A stretch of 64,000 nucleotides of DNA from Polytrichum commune (lineage: Eukaryota; Streptophyta; Polytrichopsida; Polytrichales; Polytrichaceae). This document shows positions 9,570 through 19,559 of this stretch, one piece after another. The stretch covers positions 11,718,001-11,782,000 of the forward strand of contig OX485804.1 of the NCBI GenBank assembly GCA_950295325.1. The letters are read 5' to 3'. A program made the position numbers and the translations under genes. Position 1 is the first letter of the stretch, and each line of letters begins with the position of its first letter. Under the pieces are notes generated by a model. That model was not told where the DNA came from. It did no database searches and saw only the letters and a program-made list of their open reading frames with translations.

Positions 9570-11879
9570 GATGCACCCCGTGGATCGTTCCCTTGCAATT
9601 TAGCTCAAGAAGACTCATGGTGAGACATCACGTAAATTTATATTCGCTTGAGAACTACCGTGCCTCATTAATATGTTCGGTCTCTAATTAATAATCCTTC
9701 TCTTCTCCTTATGATATGAATATAATTATTGGAGTGAACACAATCTCATTATCTTAATTCTTACTCTCAATGTAAGGCATCATTGATAATAAGAACCATT
9801 AGATTTAAAGAAAGCTTCAAGAGGTGTAACAATATCCTTGATAATAATATAGTATTCAATAAATTGTATGAATCCTTAATCTTAGTAGTTCATAAACATT
9901 AATCACACAAATGATAATAATCCTATAATGATGAAGAAGATCTAATATTCTTGAGTCTTCATTTTTAAACTCAAGTGTTACTACTTATAATATTGTAACT
10001 TGACATGTATGCATATAGTAGTTATAATTTCATGAACACATCATTGATTGTTTTGCAATGTCACGTTTAACATTAAAAGTGTTTTAATGACAAAAATAAT
10101 TATAACTCTCTTGAGGTTTATTCAAGACAAAGAACTCCTCTTTGATTGTTAATGACATCCAACAACTCACAAAGTATCTTAAGAGAAGAAGCACTTTTAC
10201 TACAAAGTGTTTCTTGATGACGAGAAGATAAACCTATCTCTCTTGAGTTTTGCTCAAAAGAGAGAGAGATCTTCTCTTGAATAGATAATCCTTCAAATTG
10301 TAATGACATCCAACAACTCACAAAGAATCTTAAAGTAAGAAGCTTCAATAACAATTGTAGTAAGTAGATTATCTTATATCAATATTACTTCATTCATATG
10401 TATTCAAACTTTGATATGAATTAATGTCTTCATCATTCTTGTTAATCATAAGTTCAACAATCAATATGTAGTATAATATGTATAATACTTATAAGTCAAT
10501 TATGTAGTTTTCAATAATAAGCTCCCCCTCTTTTGAAGGAGTTGCAATCGTTAAGTTGTTTTGCTTAAATCATAACATGCATATAATTCTTCAATCATTT
10601 AATCACATGTATATTTATAATTCCCTTTTGAGGAGATCAATGATAAGTTCCGCTTTGAGAGATAATCGCGCTTCCTTCAATCAAGTTGTATAAATTGACA
10701 ATTGCTTTCTCATATCAATCTCTCTCAAAGTTCCATTGATTCTCCAATTTGTCTTGAGCGCTTTGTTCTCACCCTCACACTATCTTTTGAGTTCTTTTTC
10801 AAAAGAGTCTACTCAATCTACTCTACTCTCGGTTGCTCAATCATTTAAGCTACAAAGTACCATTGACGACTCGTAGTTCAAATTGAGAGGGAGAGGTAAG
10901 AGAGATCACTCATATTGTAGAAAAGATAAGTGTATTGCAAAAGTTCCTCGAGAGGAGAGTTACAAAAGCTTCAAGTGATTCTTGACACTCAAATTTAAGA
11001 TAACTTCGTTGTGTAGAAAATGAGGTATAGGTCTCCTAAAATGCTTCCCTTATATAGTCTTTTCTTCCTATCCAAAATCTATACTAAGAGTAGTTGTTAA
11101 CTTCCACTTTCCTAGATACTAGCTATCTCCGACATATGTAGATGATTCTTATCCTAAACGGTTACAACCGTTTCGCCACCTTGATGTTCATAATTTCAAG
11201 ATTTCCCTAACTCCTTGTTGTGGCTACATTCTAAACTCTTTTTGGAGATCAATCAAATCTTCATGTTGATTGATTAATGATCATGCTAGTAGAATGTACC
11301 ATATTCCTATATTCCCCTTAATGTCTTCATAATGTCTCCTTGAGTTTAATATCTAGAATTCCCATATATTCTATAATCGTGCTTCCTAAAAATCCTACAT
11401 TCTTCCTATTCCATAATCATGCTCAAAAATACTACATTCCTATATACTCCGTCATTATGTCTCTTCACATAGTCATTGATCTTCAAAATCTTCCATTCCT
11501 AAATACTTCCATATTGCCTCTTTAATGGTCCTTTAATCCTATTTCCTATATGCCCTAATATACTTCATAATGCCTAATACTAATTCCTTAATACTAATGT
11601 AGTAGCCTTCTACCTAAATCCTAAGTTCTCCTCCATAAACCCGTTGGGCACCCATTGCCGTGGGTAAGGGAACCTATAGCCGCGCGTAAGGTATGTAATT
11701 CCGCGGAAAAGGGCCCTATTGCCGTGGTCGAACTCCATGGCCGGGGCTTCCTTCGGCGTTCCTCTTTGTGTTGCTCTCCTTCCTCTTCATGAATCCTTCC
11801 TCCCAAGTTGCATGCTTGTTGATTTAAGTGCCGTTTGAGTGTTGATGTGCTTCCTTTATCTCTACAATGTTGCTACTCA
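9570..11879. mobile_element. Unclassified 2.3 kb AT-rich insertion with 9-bp target repeat
   Basis: It is flanked by ACAGTCACT on both sides (9561-9569, 11880-11888) and splits a transposase reading frame, which rejoins exactly when the insertion and one flank copy are removed. Ends are GATGCACCCCGTGG and TTGCTACTCA. If the repeat is 8 bp the element is TGATGCACC...CTACTCA, with a weak TGA/TCA symmetry. It is AT-rich. It holds a diverged direct repeat of about 35 bp (GACATCCAACAACTCACAAAG near 10145 and 10306) and a GC-rich stretch near 11635-11760. I see no transposase, RT or tRNA-like head. GT-AG boundaries do not restore the frame, so it is not an ordinary intron. Confidence 0.7.
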
Positions 11880-11888
11880 ACAGTCACT

Positions 11889-12120
11889 CTCAACATACTT
11901 ATATTTGTTGAGACCCGGTTGTTTTTTGAACCAATGGAGGTAAGCCATAGCAGTTGAGAAGAGCGTTTCTCTATTTCCGTTATGGACTGCACGTTTCATC
12001 AAGTCAATGGGTTGCCAACAATTGCCCCACTTAGTACCAACCTTCACCCTTATCTTTTGAACCCTTCCTATATAGAACATGCCATATTTTGGTGGCAAAG
12101 TATTTAATTTTTGAAACTAT
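11889..12120 (-). pseudogene. Transposase remnant, C-terminal domain piece
   Basis: The minus-strand frame reads MPPKYGMFYIGRVQKIRVK, then VGTKWGNCWQPIDLMKR and ends ...NKYKYVESDC. It parallels WWLGRVQKIKRQCGKQWGNCRNPIDMMNR...LKYKYEGSD in the right-edge transposase, sharing GRVQKI, K.WGNC and PID.M.R. Only this C-terminal domain survives; the catalytic region has been deleted from the transposon. Confidence 0.8.
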
Positions 12121-12307
12121 CGTTTTTTCTCCATGTTATTTTATATGTACCACTTAGGTAATTTAATCATGTTTCACAATCCCAAAGCACCCTATACTAC
12201 ATCTAATAATTTTACAAATTTTACGCCAAATTTTTATACAAGACCCTATATTTTATCGCACGTAGTTCCTACGTTTTTCGCCAGTGCCCCCCCCCCGAGG
12301 TCGCTAC

Positions 12308-12777
12308 CCAAACGGCTTCGTTCTATCCTCACCATTTCACCAAGTATTCCTTTGTACATTTTGTTTCCTTTTTACTTGGGCTTTCTACACTTGAGGATGC
12401 CCTCCTACCTCATGTTCTAAATGACGTCCACAAGGTCGGGAGGTGGCCTAATCACTTGCTTGTGATCGGGCCACAAGGCGTTGTCCTTAAATGGCTTTCG
12501 TAATGAGACATGAAATGTTAGATGCACTTTGATCTCGGGCGGTAATTCCAACTTATATATGTCCTTGAACACTTGTTCCACAATGAGAAATGGATCTCCA
12601 ATTTTGGACATGAACTTTGGAGTAAGGTTTTCCCCAAGGTGAAATTGTCCACATTAAACAACACCTTATTGGCCCACCTCATACTTCACTTCGCGTCTTC
12701 CGGCATTGACTTGCACTTCGTAGCACCTTCGGGCTTTCTCCACCAACAACTTGGTCATCTCCAAGACTTGCTCATGC
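12308..12777 (-). pseudogene. GY1 integrase C-terminal region and chromodomain start
   Basis: Minus-strand remnants include YKLELPPEIKVHLTFHVSLRKPF, DNALWPDHKQVIRPPPDLV and a chromodomain start with the YLVKW-type motif near 12330-12350. The upstream part has MTKLLVEKARRCYEVQVNAG and REVKYEVGQ. These are the usual parts between the integrase core and chromodomain in plant chromoviruses. Stops and frameshifts interrupt it, and a solo LTR follows at 12783. Confidence 0.8.
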
Positions 12778-12782
12778 TTCTT

Positions 12783-13751
12783 TGTCGCGCACCTCTCCAT
12801 GAGGAGTGCCCGAAACACCATGGGCACAAGGGGGACCCCGGAGTGACACCCGGGACTTGTGGCGCCGTTGGTGAGAGGGCCCAAGTGATCCTAATGTGGG
12901 TGAGGGCCCCGGGCGTTGGGAACGCCTCCCACCCACGGAGACTAGGAGGCATGAGGGTAAGGCCATGAGCTATGCGTAGCTCATGGCGTGGTGATTCTAG
13001 AATGCTCAAGATCACCTCAAGCGGAGGTGTGACCTAGGAGTTATGGCCATTTGAGTGGGGCGCTGTCCCGGGACAGCGCCCTGATACAGCTGTGCCTGGG
13101 AGTGACTCCCGGGACTGCCAAGGTTCAAACAGACATAACTTCCTCAAGAATTGCCCGAATGGGGCAAGTGAGGAGTCCATCGGTATCTATGCAAAGCGTA
13201 GATGAAGATGGAGTGGTTGGTTGTTATGATCAGACATCATACAAGGAAGTTATGATGGTCTGAAGCTGCTAGGGGGGTTCTAGGCCCAGCAGCTAAAGGA
13301 AAATGTCCACTTGGCCCCAACTCTTGGTAGAGAGACAAGAGGTTGGTTGACGGTGGGGTAGGGGCCCCGCGTGAAGTCCTAGAGGCTTATATGGGTGAGG
13401 TGGTGTGGCCTCACCCACCCGAGGCCGAACGGCACGGCCTCCATGGGCATTGGCCCAATGTGAGGCCATAGTTGCCTAGTATGGTTCGGGTTGTTGTAGT
13501 GTTGCTCCGGCAACGCGATGATCAACATGGGATTGGACTTCCATGGATGGAAGTCCACATCTAGGAATGGGTTACAGATTAAGGGGTGAGTCCCGAAAGC
13601 AAAGTAAGAGGGTTGGTTCCCTCCTATGAGCTATATGGTCCGGGGTAGGAGGAGCTAACCATTGGCATGGCGGAATGCGAATGGTTAGCGCTCGTAACCT
13701 TTGCTAGAATTGAAAATAGGCAAGATTGTCGGGCTAGCAAGGGTTGCGACA
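12783..13751 (+). repeat. Solo gypsy LTR with TSD TTCTT
   Basis: A 969-bp LTR running TGTCGCGCACC...GGTTGCGACA, flanked by TTCTT at 12778-12782 and 13752-13756. No primer site or internal sequence follows, so this is a solo LTR left by recombination of a full element. It sits in the integrase region of GY1 in opposite orientation. The copy of the 24-bp LTR palindrome (around 13058-13081) is intact. Confidence 0.95.
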
Positions 13752-13756
13752 TTCTT

Positions 13757-14640
13757 GGCCAAGTCCTCACCATCTTGGTTGAACTCTAGTGTTCAATGTG
13801 CCCCCTCGAGAGCTAGGTTAGTAGGTTGGAGCGCATCCACTCCATAAGCCACCATGAAAGACAACCCCTTGGTCGCCCAGTGCGTGGCTACATTACAACT
13901 AAACTCCACTCGACCCACATAGTCCGCCCAATCTCCTTGGTCCGCCCCCACCAAGTTCCTCAAGTAATGCTTCAAGACTCCATTCACACACTTTGTTTTC
14001 CCATCCATTTGGGAATGTAAGGCCGTGCTAAGCCTTGGTTTCAATACAACCTCCTTAGAGAAATGCATTGGAAATGCACTTGTGAACTTTGGATCTTGAT
14101 CCCATACAATCACTCTTGGCAACCCGTGGTGCCTCAACCATCCTTTGAGAAAAGGCTATGCGGTCTCCAACGCGGTCGCGATTCCCACAATCGGCACCAT
14201 GTGTGCCAACTTGGCCAACCGTTCTACTATCAACAAGATGGCATCATACCCACGTGATTCCGGCAAACTTGTGATCAAGTCCATGCACATACTATGCCAT
14301 GGCCCCGACAGGATAGGCAACGGTTGCAAGAAACCGCCTTGGTTTCGGTAAGAGGCTCGGTTCACTTGGCACTTCATCCAAGCCTTCACAAAGTGGGTTA
14401 TATCCTCCTTTATGCACCGCCAATGGAACCTCCTTGGTGCCATTCTATGACGGTTTTTTCTTTCTCCTCTATGGCCGGCAATAGGACTATCATATTCCTC
14501 CTTCAAAATCGATAGCCTCAACTTGCCTTGTGGCACATACACCCAACTTTGCTTGCACTTGAACAATCCGTCCACCAACTTAACCTCTTTGAGCACCTTG
14601 CTCTTGTGAAGCTCACCTAAAAGCTTTTGTGCTTTGGGGT
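13757..14640 (-). pseudogene. GY1 integrase remnant
   Basis: On the minus strand: the H2C2 zinc-binding region (VYVPQGKLRLSILKEEYDSP, IAGHRGER), then the integrase core with MDLITSLPESRGYDAILL, WDQDPKFTSAF and ALHSQMDGKTKCVNG. Position Glu of the usual DDE triad is Lys in KTKCVNG. A TAG stop follows ATALETA, as in every other copy. It is therefore inactive. Confidence 0.85.
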
Positions 14641-15021
14641 AGTTAATTTACCCCTCCCGTATCTTGCATCACAAGTTTCCTTCGCCGGCACACATTAGCC
14701 ACAATGTTTGGATGGTTCTCATTGCTTGGAACTCCTCCGGTCTACTTCGCGCATCCGGCACCACATTTTCACCATCCGCTTTGTGGATCAAATCCACCTT
14801 CATAAGCGCCAAACTATCATGCCACCGCAATGACTTCGCGCTCACTTGCGTTTGTATGTCAAAATTCTTTTAGGACACATTGTCCATGTAGACCTTTGCT
14901 TTGTGCGACCCCAACTAGTGTCGCCACATCTTCAAGCAATGCACAACGACAAAGATGTTCTTTGTCATGAGTTGGTTGTCTTCTTTGACAACCATCGAGG
15001 TTCATGCTCCCATGTGTAATG
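14640..15021 (-). pseudogene. GY1 RNase H end
   Basis: The minus-strand sequence corresponds to the second half of RNase H and the connector (SMKLDGCQRRQPTHDKE-like, YLGSHKAKVYMDNVS-like, DLIHKADGENVVPDA-like frames, broken). It starts with CATTA at 15017-15021, the second half of the target duplication made when the copia element inserted. It joins to 4706 in the ancestral element. Confidence 0.8.
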
Positions 15022-15213
15022 TATTGGAAGATAGAGTTAGGTTGCAACGGTGACATTGTCCCATATGGGTTGTCTACGCTGGTCCTAACCCATACATATA
15101 AATAAAGGTATAAGGGGAGGAGCTAATCACTCTCTCCATTATATGCAATCCTTGTGTGTTGTGTTCTACCTTTCTACGCTGATGTCTTTGCTTTCTCCTC
15201 TCATTTCTCAATA
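15022..15213 (+). repeat. COP-B 5' LTR (192 bp)
   Basis: It runs TATTGGAAGATAG...TTTCTCAATA with 5-bp inverted termini TATTG/CAATA. It is closest to the COP-A 3' LTR. It contains a TATA box at 15097-15104. Confidence 0.95.
15097..15104 (+). promoter_or_regulatory. Copia LTR TATA box
   Basis: TATAAATA followed by AAGG, about 80 bases into the LTR, is the obvious core promoter. The same TATAAATA is kept in the other two copia LTRs (minus strand in COP-A, near 27565 in COP-B 3' LTR). Transcription probably starts about 30 bases downstream. Confidence 0.65.
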
Positions 15214-15227
15214 GGTTATGGGCCCAC
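15214..15227 (+). other. Copia primer binding site matching the anticodon arm of initiator tRNA-Met
   Basis: GGTTATGGGCCCAC starts immediately after the LTR. It is complementary over 14 bases to GUGGGCCCAUAACC, the anticodon stem-loop of plant initiator tRNA-Met (anticodon CAU). Priming from an internal tRNA fragment rather than the 3' end is known for Drosophila copia. There is no TGGTATCAGAGC site here. Confidence 0.78.
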
Positions 15228-15459
15228 TTTACTTTAGAGCTTAGAGATCAACTTAGGAGGAGGTAGGAGAGAGCCGGATCTGATCGGAGGCGATTTTGAG
15301 GTGTTTCAAGCTTTTGGTGGAGTTTTGGAGTTTTGGAGCACTTTTGGAGCGCCTTGGAGCATTCTTGGACACTTGGACCAGCGTGGAGGATACCTTAGGT
15401 TGAGGTTCATTGTATCTTGAGTGTTTACGTGAGATCGATTCGCATTTTGAGGGTTTGAG

Positions 15460-16270
15460 GTGATTAGAATTCCAAAAGGCTTAGTTGTGGCTTTTTGATG
15501 GTTATGTAGTTATTAAGCTTAGTTTAGGAGTGGAGAGGTGCTGACTTGAGAGATCCATCCATTCTATGCTTACTTTGAGGTGTTTTGAGTTCCAAAAGGC
15601 TTAGTTTTGGTTTTTTGATGGTTATGTAGCTATTTGGCTTAGTTTTGGAGTGGAGAGGTGCTGACTTGAGAGATCCATCCATTCTATGCTTACTTTGAGG
15701 TGTTTTGAGTTCCAAAAGGCTTAGTTTTGGCTTTTTGATGGTTATGTAGTTATTTGGCTTAGTTTCGGAGTGGAAAGGTGCTGACTTGAAAGATCCATCC
15801 ATTCAAAACTTACTTTGAGGTGTTTTGAGTTCCAAAAGGCTTAGTTTTGGCTTTTTGATGGTTATGTAGTTATTTGGCTTAGTTTTGGAGTGGAAAGGTG
15901 CTGACTTGAGAGATCCATCCATTCAAAACTAACTTTGAGGTGTTTTGAGTTCCAAAAAGCTTAGTTGTGGCTTTTTGATGGTTATGTACTTATTAAGCTT
16001 AGTTTTGGAGTGGAGAGGTGCTGACTTGAGAGATCCATCCATTCAAAACTTACTTTGAGGTGTTTTGAGTTCCAAAAAGCTTAGTTGTGGTTTTTTTATG
16101 GTTATCTAGTTATTTGGCTTAGTTTTGGAGTGGAAAGGTGCTGACTTGAGAGATCCATCCATTCAAAACTAACTTTGAGGTGTTTTGAGTTCCAAAAGGC
16201 TTAGTTTTGGCTTTTGGATGGTTATATAGTTATTTGGCTTAGCTTTGGAGTGGAAAGGTGCTGACTTGAG
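15460..16270 (+). repeat. 120-bp tandem repeats in copia leader
   Basis: About 6.7 units with an exact 120-bp period: the phrase CTGACTTGAGAGATCCATCC (or a close variant) starts at 15541, 15661, 15781, 15901, 16021 and 16141, and its first ten bases recur at 16261. Units differ only by substitutions, with no length change. It ends about 115 bases before the gag start codon. No continuous sense frame runs through it, so it is untranslated leader. Confidence 0.95.
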
Positions 16271-16384
16271 TGTGTGAGAACCTTGAATTAATTCCAAAGT
16301 TTAAAATCAAATTCTAAAATTTTCGAGTGTGTTTTAGCCCTCGTGGTACATTAAGTGAGTGGGAGCTTGCATTTGAGTTGCAAA

Positions 16385-18523
16385 ATGGCTTCTAGTGAGG
16401 GCGATGGCCACATCACGCTCGACAAGTTCGGCGGCGACAACTTCAACCTCTACAAGTTCAAGTTGGAGATGGTGATGTCCACCAAAGACCTTTGGGAGAT
16501 CGTGGAGGGTTCGGAGTTGCCGCCACCGTCCACGGCGAGCGACGAGGTCAAGAAGGCGTACGAGCGTCGATGCAAGAAAGCCTTCGCCATCATTGCCACG
16601 AGCTTGGTGGACAAGGAGTTGGCGCACATCAAAGGGTGTAAAGGACCGGCGGAAGCGTGGAAGACGTTGTGCAACATCCACGAAACCAAAAGCTTGTCCA
16701 ACATCTTGTTCATTAGGCGAAAGTTTTTCACCATCAAGATGGACGAAGGCGCCGACATCCTCGACCACATCAACAAGGTAAAATCTCTCGCCGACCAACT
16801 CACATGCTTGGAGGTGCCAATGAAGGACGAGGATGTGGTCATGACCTTGCTCGATAGCCTACCGCCTTCATTCGACCATTTGATCACGGCGTTGGAGACG
16901 CGCCCCATGAAGGAGCTCACGTTGGATTTCATCACCGCACGTCTCATGCACGAGGTGTCCAAGAGGAAGGAGAAGGAGCCTCAAGGAGACGATGCGGCCA
17001 TGTTGTCCCGCCAACCTCGCACGTTCGACAACAACGAGAGGCGAGGTGATGGCCCGAGGTGCTACAATTGTGGTAAGTTGGGCCACCTCGCTTGCAATTG
17101 TCGATTGAAACGCAAGGTGAATGCCAACGTCGCGAGGTCGAGCGATGATTTTGCATTTGTTGCGAGAGATGGGGCGTCTAAAACCTCCACCACTAGATGG
17201 ATAGTTGATTCGGGGGCCTCGAACCACATGACACCGCATAAGCAATTTTTCGACACGTACGAATCCATTTCGGGCCGTAAAGTGTTCATGGGTGACAATG
17301 GCATCGTAGAGGTCCTAGGCAAAGGCTCCATTCTAGTGGAAACACGTGTGAAGGGTCGTGCACGGAGCATTAGAATGCACGACGTGCTTCACGTGCCCGA
17401 CTTGCATTCCAACTTGCTTTCGGTGAGCAAACTCATATCGCGGGGTTTGAAAGTGCATTTCAACACGTTGGGATGCGTGGTGAGGGCGAGCAACGGCGAG
17501 ATGTTGGCCGTGGCGTCGTTGGAGTCCAATTTATACCAATTGGACACGAAGGTGATGCATGAGGCCGAAACGAGTTCTTTGGCGCATTCGGAGGCGAACT
17601 CGCATCCTTTGGAGCTTTGGCACAAGAGGTTGGGGCATCTCAACGCCAATAGCGTGAAATCGCTCCAAACCATGGTGAGCGGCATGGACGTGCAAGCGGT
17701 GCCGAACAACGTGCATTCGTTCGCGTGCGAAGGATGCGTCCAAGGCAAACAAGCGAGGCGTCCGTTTCCCACGGAGGGAGGCACCCGCGCCACCAAGATC
17801 TTGGAGCTCGTGCATTCCGACGTGTGCGGGCCGATGAAAACGCCGTCCATCGGAGGGGCAAGGTATTTTCTCACCTTCATTGACGATTTTTCGCGCAAGA
17901 TTTGGGTGTATGTGCTCAAATCCAAGAGCGAGGTGTTGGCAAGGTTCAAAGAATGGAAAACCTTGGTGGAGAGGCAATCGGAACACGTAGTGAAGGTCCT
18001 TAGGACGGATAACGGCGGGGAATACATTTCTAAGGCATTCGACGATTTTTTAAGCAAATATGGCATCGCACGCCAAAATTCTTCACCTTACACGCCGCAA
18101 CAAAACGGGGTGGCCGAACGGGCCAATCGCACCATCGTGGAGATGGCGCGGTCCATGATTCATGCCCAACGCCTCGGCCACGAATTTTGGGCGGAGGCGG
18201 TGTGCAATGCGGTGTACGTGCCCAACCGGTGTCCCACGAAGGCCGTGGAAGGTAAGACGCCCGAGGAAGCGTGGAGCGGGAAGATGCCGCACGTGTCCCA
18301 CATGCGCGTGTTCGGTTGCGTGGCTTATGCGAAGGTGCCGGATCAAAGGCGAACGAAGTTGGACGCCAAGGGCGTCAAGTGTTTGTTCCTCGGATATTGC
18401 GAAGGCACGAAGGCGTACCGGCTCATTTGCTTGGAGACTAAGAAAATCATCAAGAGTCCGGACGTGGTGTTTTTCGAGGACAAAACGCATTTGGAGGATT
18501 GTCCAAGTGGGAGCGTTGACAAA
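16385..18523 (+). CDS. Copia Gag-Pol polyprotein, N-terminal part (Gag, protease, integrase)
   Basis: Start chosen at MASSEGDGHITLDKFGG, the usual beginning of plant copia Gag. Domains: UBN2-type Gag (about residues 10-200), CCHC zinc knuckle CYNCGKLGHLACNC (226-239), protease with active-site DSGA (Asp275), integrase zinc finger LWHKRLGHLN...CEGC, and integrase core with catalytic Asp479, Asp542 and Glu578 (spacing D-35-E), then the IN C-terminus ending SPDVVFFEDK. It is open throughout until GY2 enters after GSVD. Joining to 25579 after removing GY2 and one target copy keeps the frame and gives about 1,353 residues. As it stands, translation runs into the LTR and ends at 18709. Confidence 0.94.
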
Positions 18524-19515
18524 TGTCGCGCACCTCTCCATGAGGAGTGCCCGAAACACCATGGGCACAAGGGGGACCCCGGAGTGACACCCGGGACTTG
18601 TGGCGCCGTTGGTGAGAGGGCCCAAGTGATCCTAGTGTGGGTGAGGGCCCCGGGCGTTGGGAACGCCTCCCACCCACGAAGACTAGGAGGCACAAGGGTA
18701 AGGCCATGAGCTATGCGTAGCTCATGGCGTGGTGATTCTAGAATGCTCAAGAACACCTCAATCGGAGGTGTGAGCTAGGAGTTATGGCCATTTGAGTGGG
18801 GCGCTGTCCCGGGACAGCGCCCTGGTACAGCAGTGCCTGGGAGTGATTCCCGGGACTGCCAAGGTTCAAACAGGCATAACTTCCCCAAGACTTGCTCGAA
18901 TGGAGCAAGTGAGGAGTCCATCGGCATCTACGTGAAGCGTAGATGAGGATGGAGCGGTTGGTTGTTATGATCAGACATCATACAAGGAAGTTATGATGGT
19001 CTGAAGCTGCTGGGGGGTTCTAGGCCCAGCAGCTAAAGGAAATTGCCCACTTGGCCCCAACTCTTGGTAGGGAGACAAGAGGTTGGTTGACGGTGGGGTA
19101 GGGGCCCCGCGTGAAGTCCTAGAGGCTTATATGGGTGAGGTGGTGTGGCCTCACCCACCCGAGGCCGAACGGCACGGCCTCCATTGGCATTGGCCTAATG
19201 TGAGGCCATAGTTGCCTAGTATGGTTCGGGTTGTTGTAGTGTTGCTCCGGCAACGCGATGATCAACATAAGATTGGACTTCCATGGATGGAAGTCCACAT
19301 CTAAGGATTGGTTACCGATTAAAGGGGTTGGTTAGCGATTAAGGGGTGAGTCCCGAAAGCAAAGTAGGAGGGTTGGTTCCCTCCTATGAACTATTGGTCC
19401 GGGGTAAGAGGAGCTATCCATTAGCATGGCGGAATGCGAATGGTTAGCGCTCGTAACCTTTGGTAGAAATGAAAATTGGCAAGATTGTCAAGGGGGGCTA
19501 GCAAGGGTTGCGACA
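18524..19515 (+). repeat. GY2 5' LTR (992 bp)
   Basis: It runs TGTCGCGCACC...GGTTGCGACA. It differs from the 3' LTR at GAGTGATT (versus GAGGGATT), AAGGTTC (versus AAGATTC) and TAGGGAGAC (versus TAGAGAGAC). It has several strong dyads, including a 24-bp perfect palindrome whose half-site is GGGCGCTGTCCC. Confidence 0.96.
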
Positions 19516-19517
19516 CG

Positions 19518-19535
19518 TGGTATCAGAGCAGGGTT
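19518..19535 (+). other. GY2 primer binding site
   Basis: TGGTATCAGAGCAGGG lies two bases after the LTR and matches the 3' end of plant initiator tRNA-Met. Confidence 0.9.
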
Positions 19536-19559
19536 CCAAATTTTGAGCTCGCACTTTGA

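Larger units (their letters stand above)
8701..12299. mobile_element. DNA transposon with CTCGGGGGGG terminal inverted repeats and 8-bp TSD
   Basis: A 3,599-bp insertion in the GY1 chromodomain region. Flanks are perfect GTCGCTAC repeats (8693-8700, 12300-12307); a ninth matching base is possible. The left end is CTCGGGGGGGCCACTCCC and the right end, reversed, is CTCGGGGGGGGGGCACTGG. About 1.28 kb remains once an internal 2.31 kb insertion is removed. It carries a minus-strand remnant of a transposase C-terminus (11889-12120 plus 9435-9560) that resembles the transposase at 61358-64000. It lacks the catalytic part, so it is non-autonomous. An 8-bp TSD fits hAT, P or KDZ-like superfamilies; I cannot decide which. 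Confidence 0.83.
8513..15021 (-). mobile_element. Chromovirus copy GY1, right portion, inverted
   Basis: Read on the minus strand from 15021: CATTA, the end of RNase H, integrase, integrase C-terminal region, chromodomain and the start of the 3' untranslated region. It then breaks at 8512. It continues the sequence broken at 4706 and is inverted relative to it. The rest of the 3' untranslated region (~700 bp in other copies) and the 3' LTR are missing. It hosts a DNA transposon (8701-12299) and a solo gypsy LTR (12783-13751). Confidence 0.88.

Noticed and set aside
9570..11879. A spliceosomal intron in the transposase remnant
   Set aside because: The ends carry a 9-bp direct repeat, and GT-AG choices near the boundaries give the wrong frame for the expected ESD-VWVDVD join. 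A transposed insertion fits better.
9569..11879. LTR or solo LTR reading of the TGATGCACC...CTACTCA segment
   Set aside because: It has TG...CA ends, but the flanking repeat is 8-9 bp, and a 5-bp duplication adjacent to these ends does not match on the two sides.
15460..16270. CRISPR-like array
   Set aside because: The units are contiguous 120-bp repeats without unique spacers, in a plant copia leader.
18343..18756. Open frames of 70-140 aa recurring wherever a gypsy LTR occurs (for example the frame with ESPRHELRIAHG)
   Set aside because: They recur because the GC-rich LTR is repeated. They cross the LTR boundary into different flanks and have no consistent start or end.
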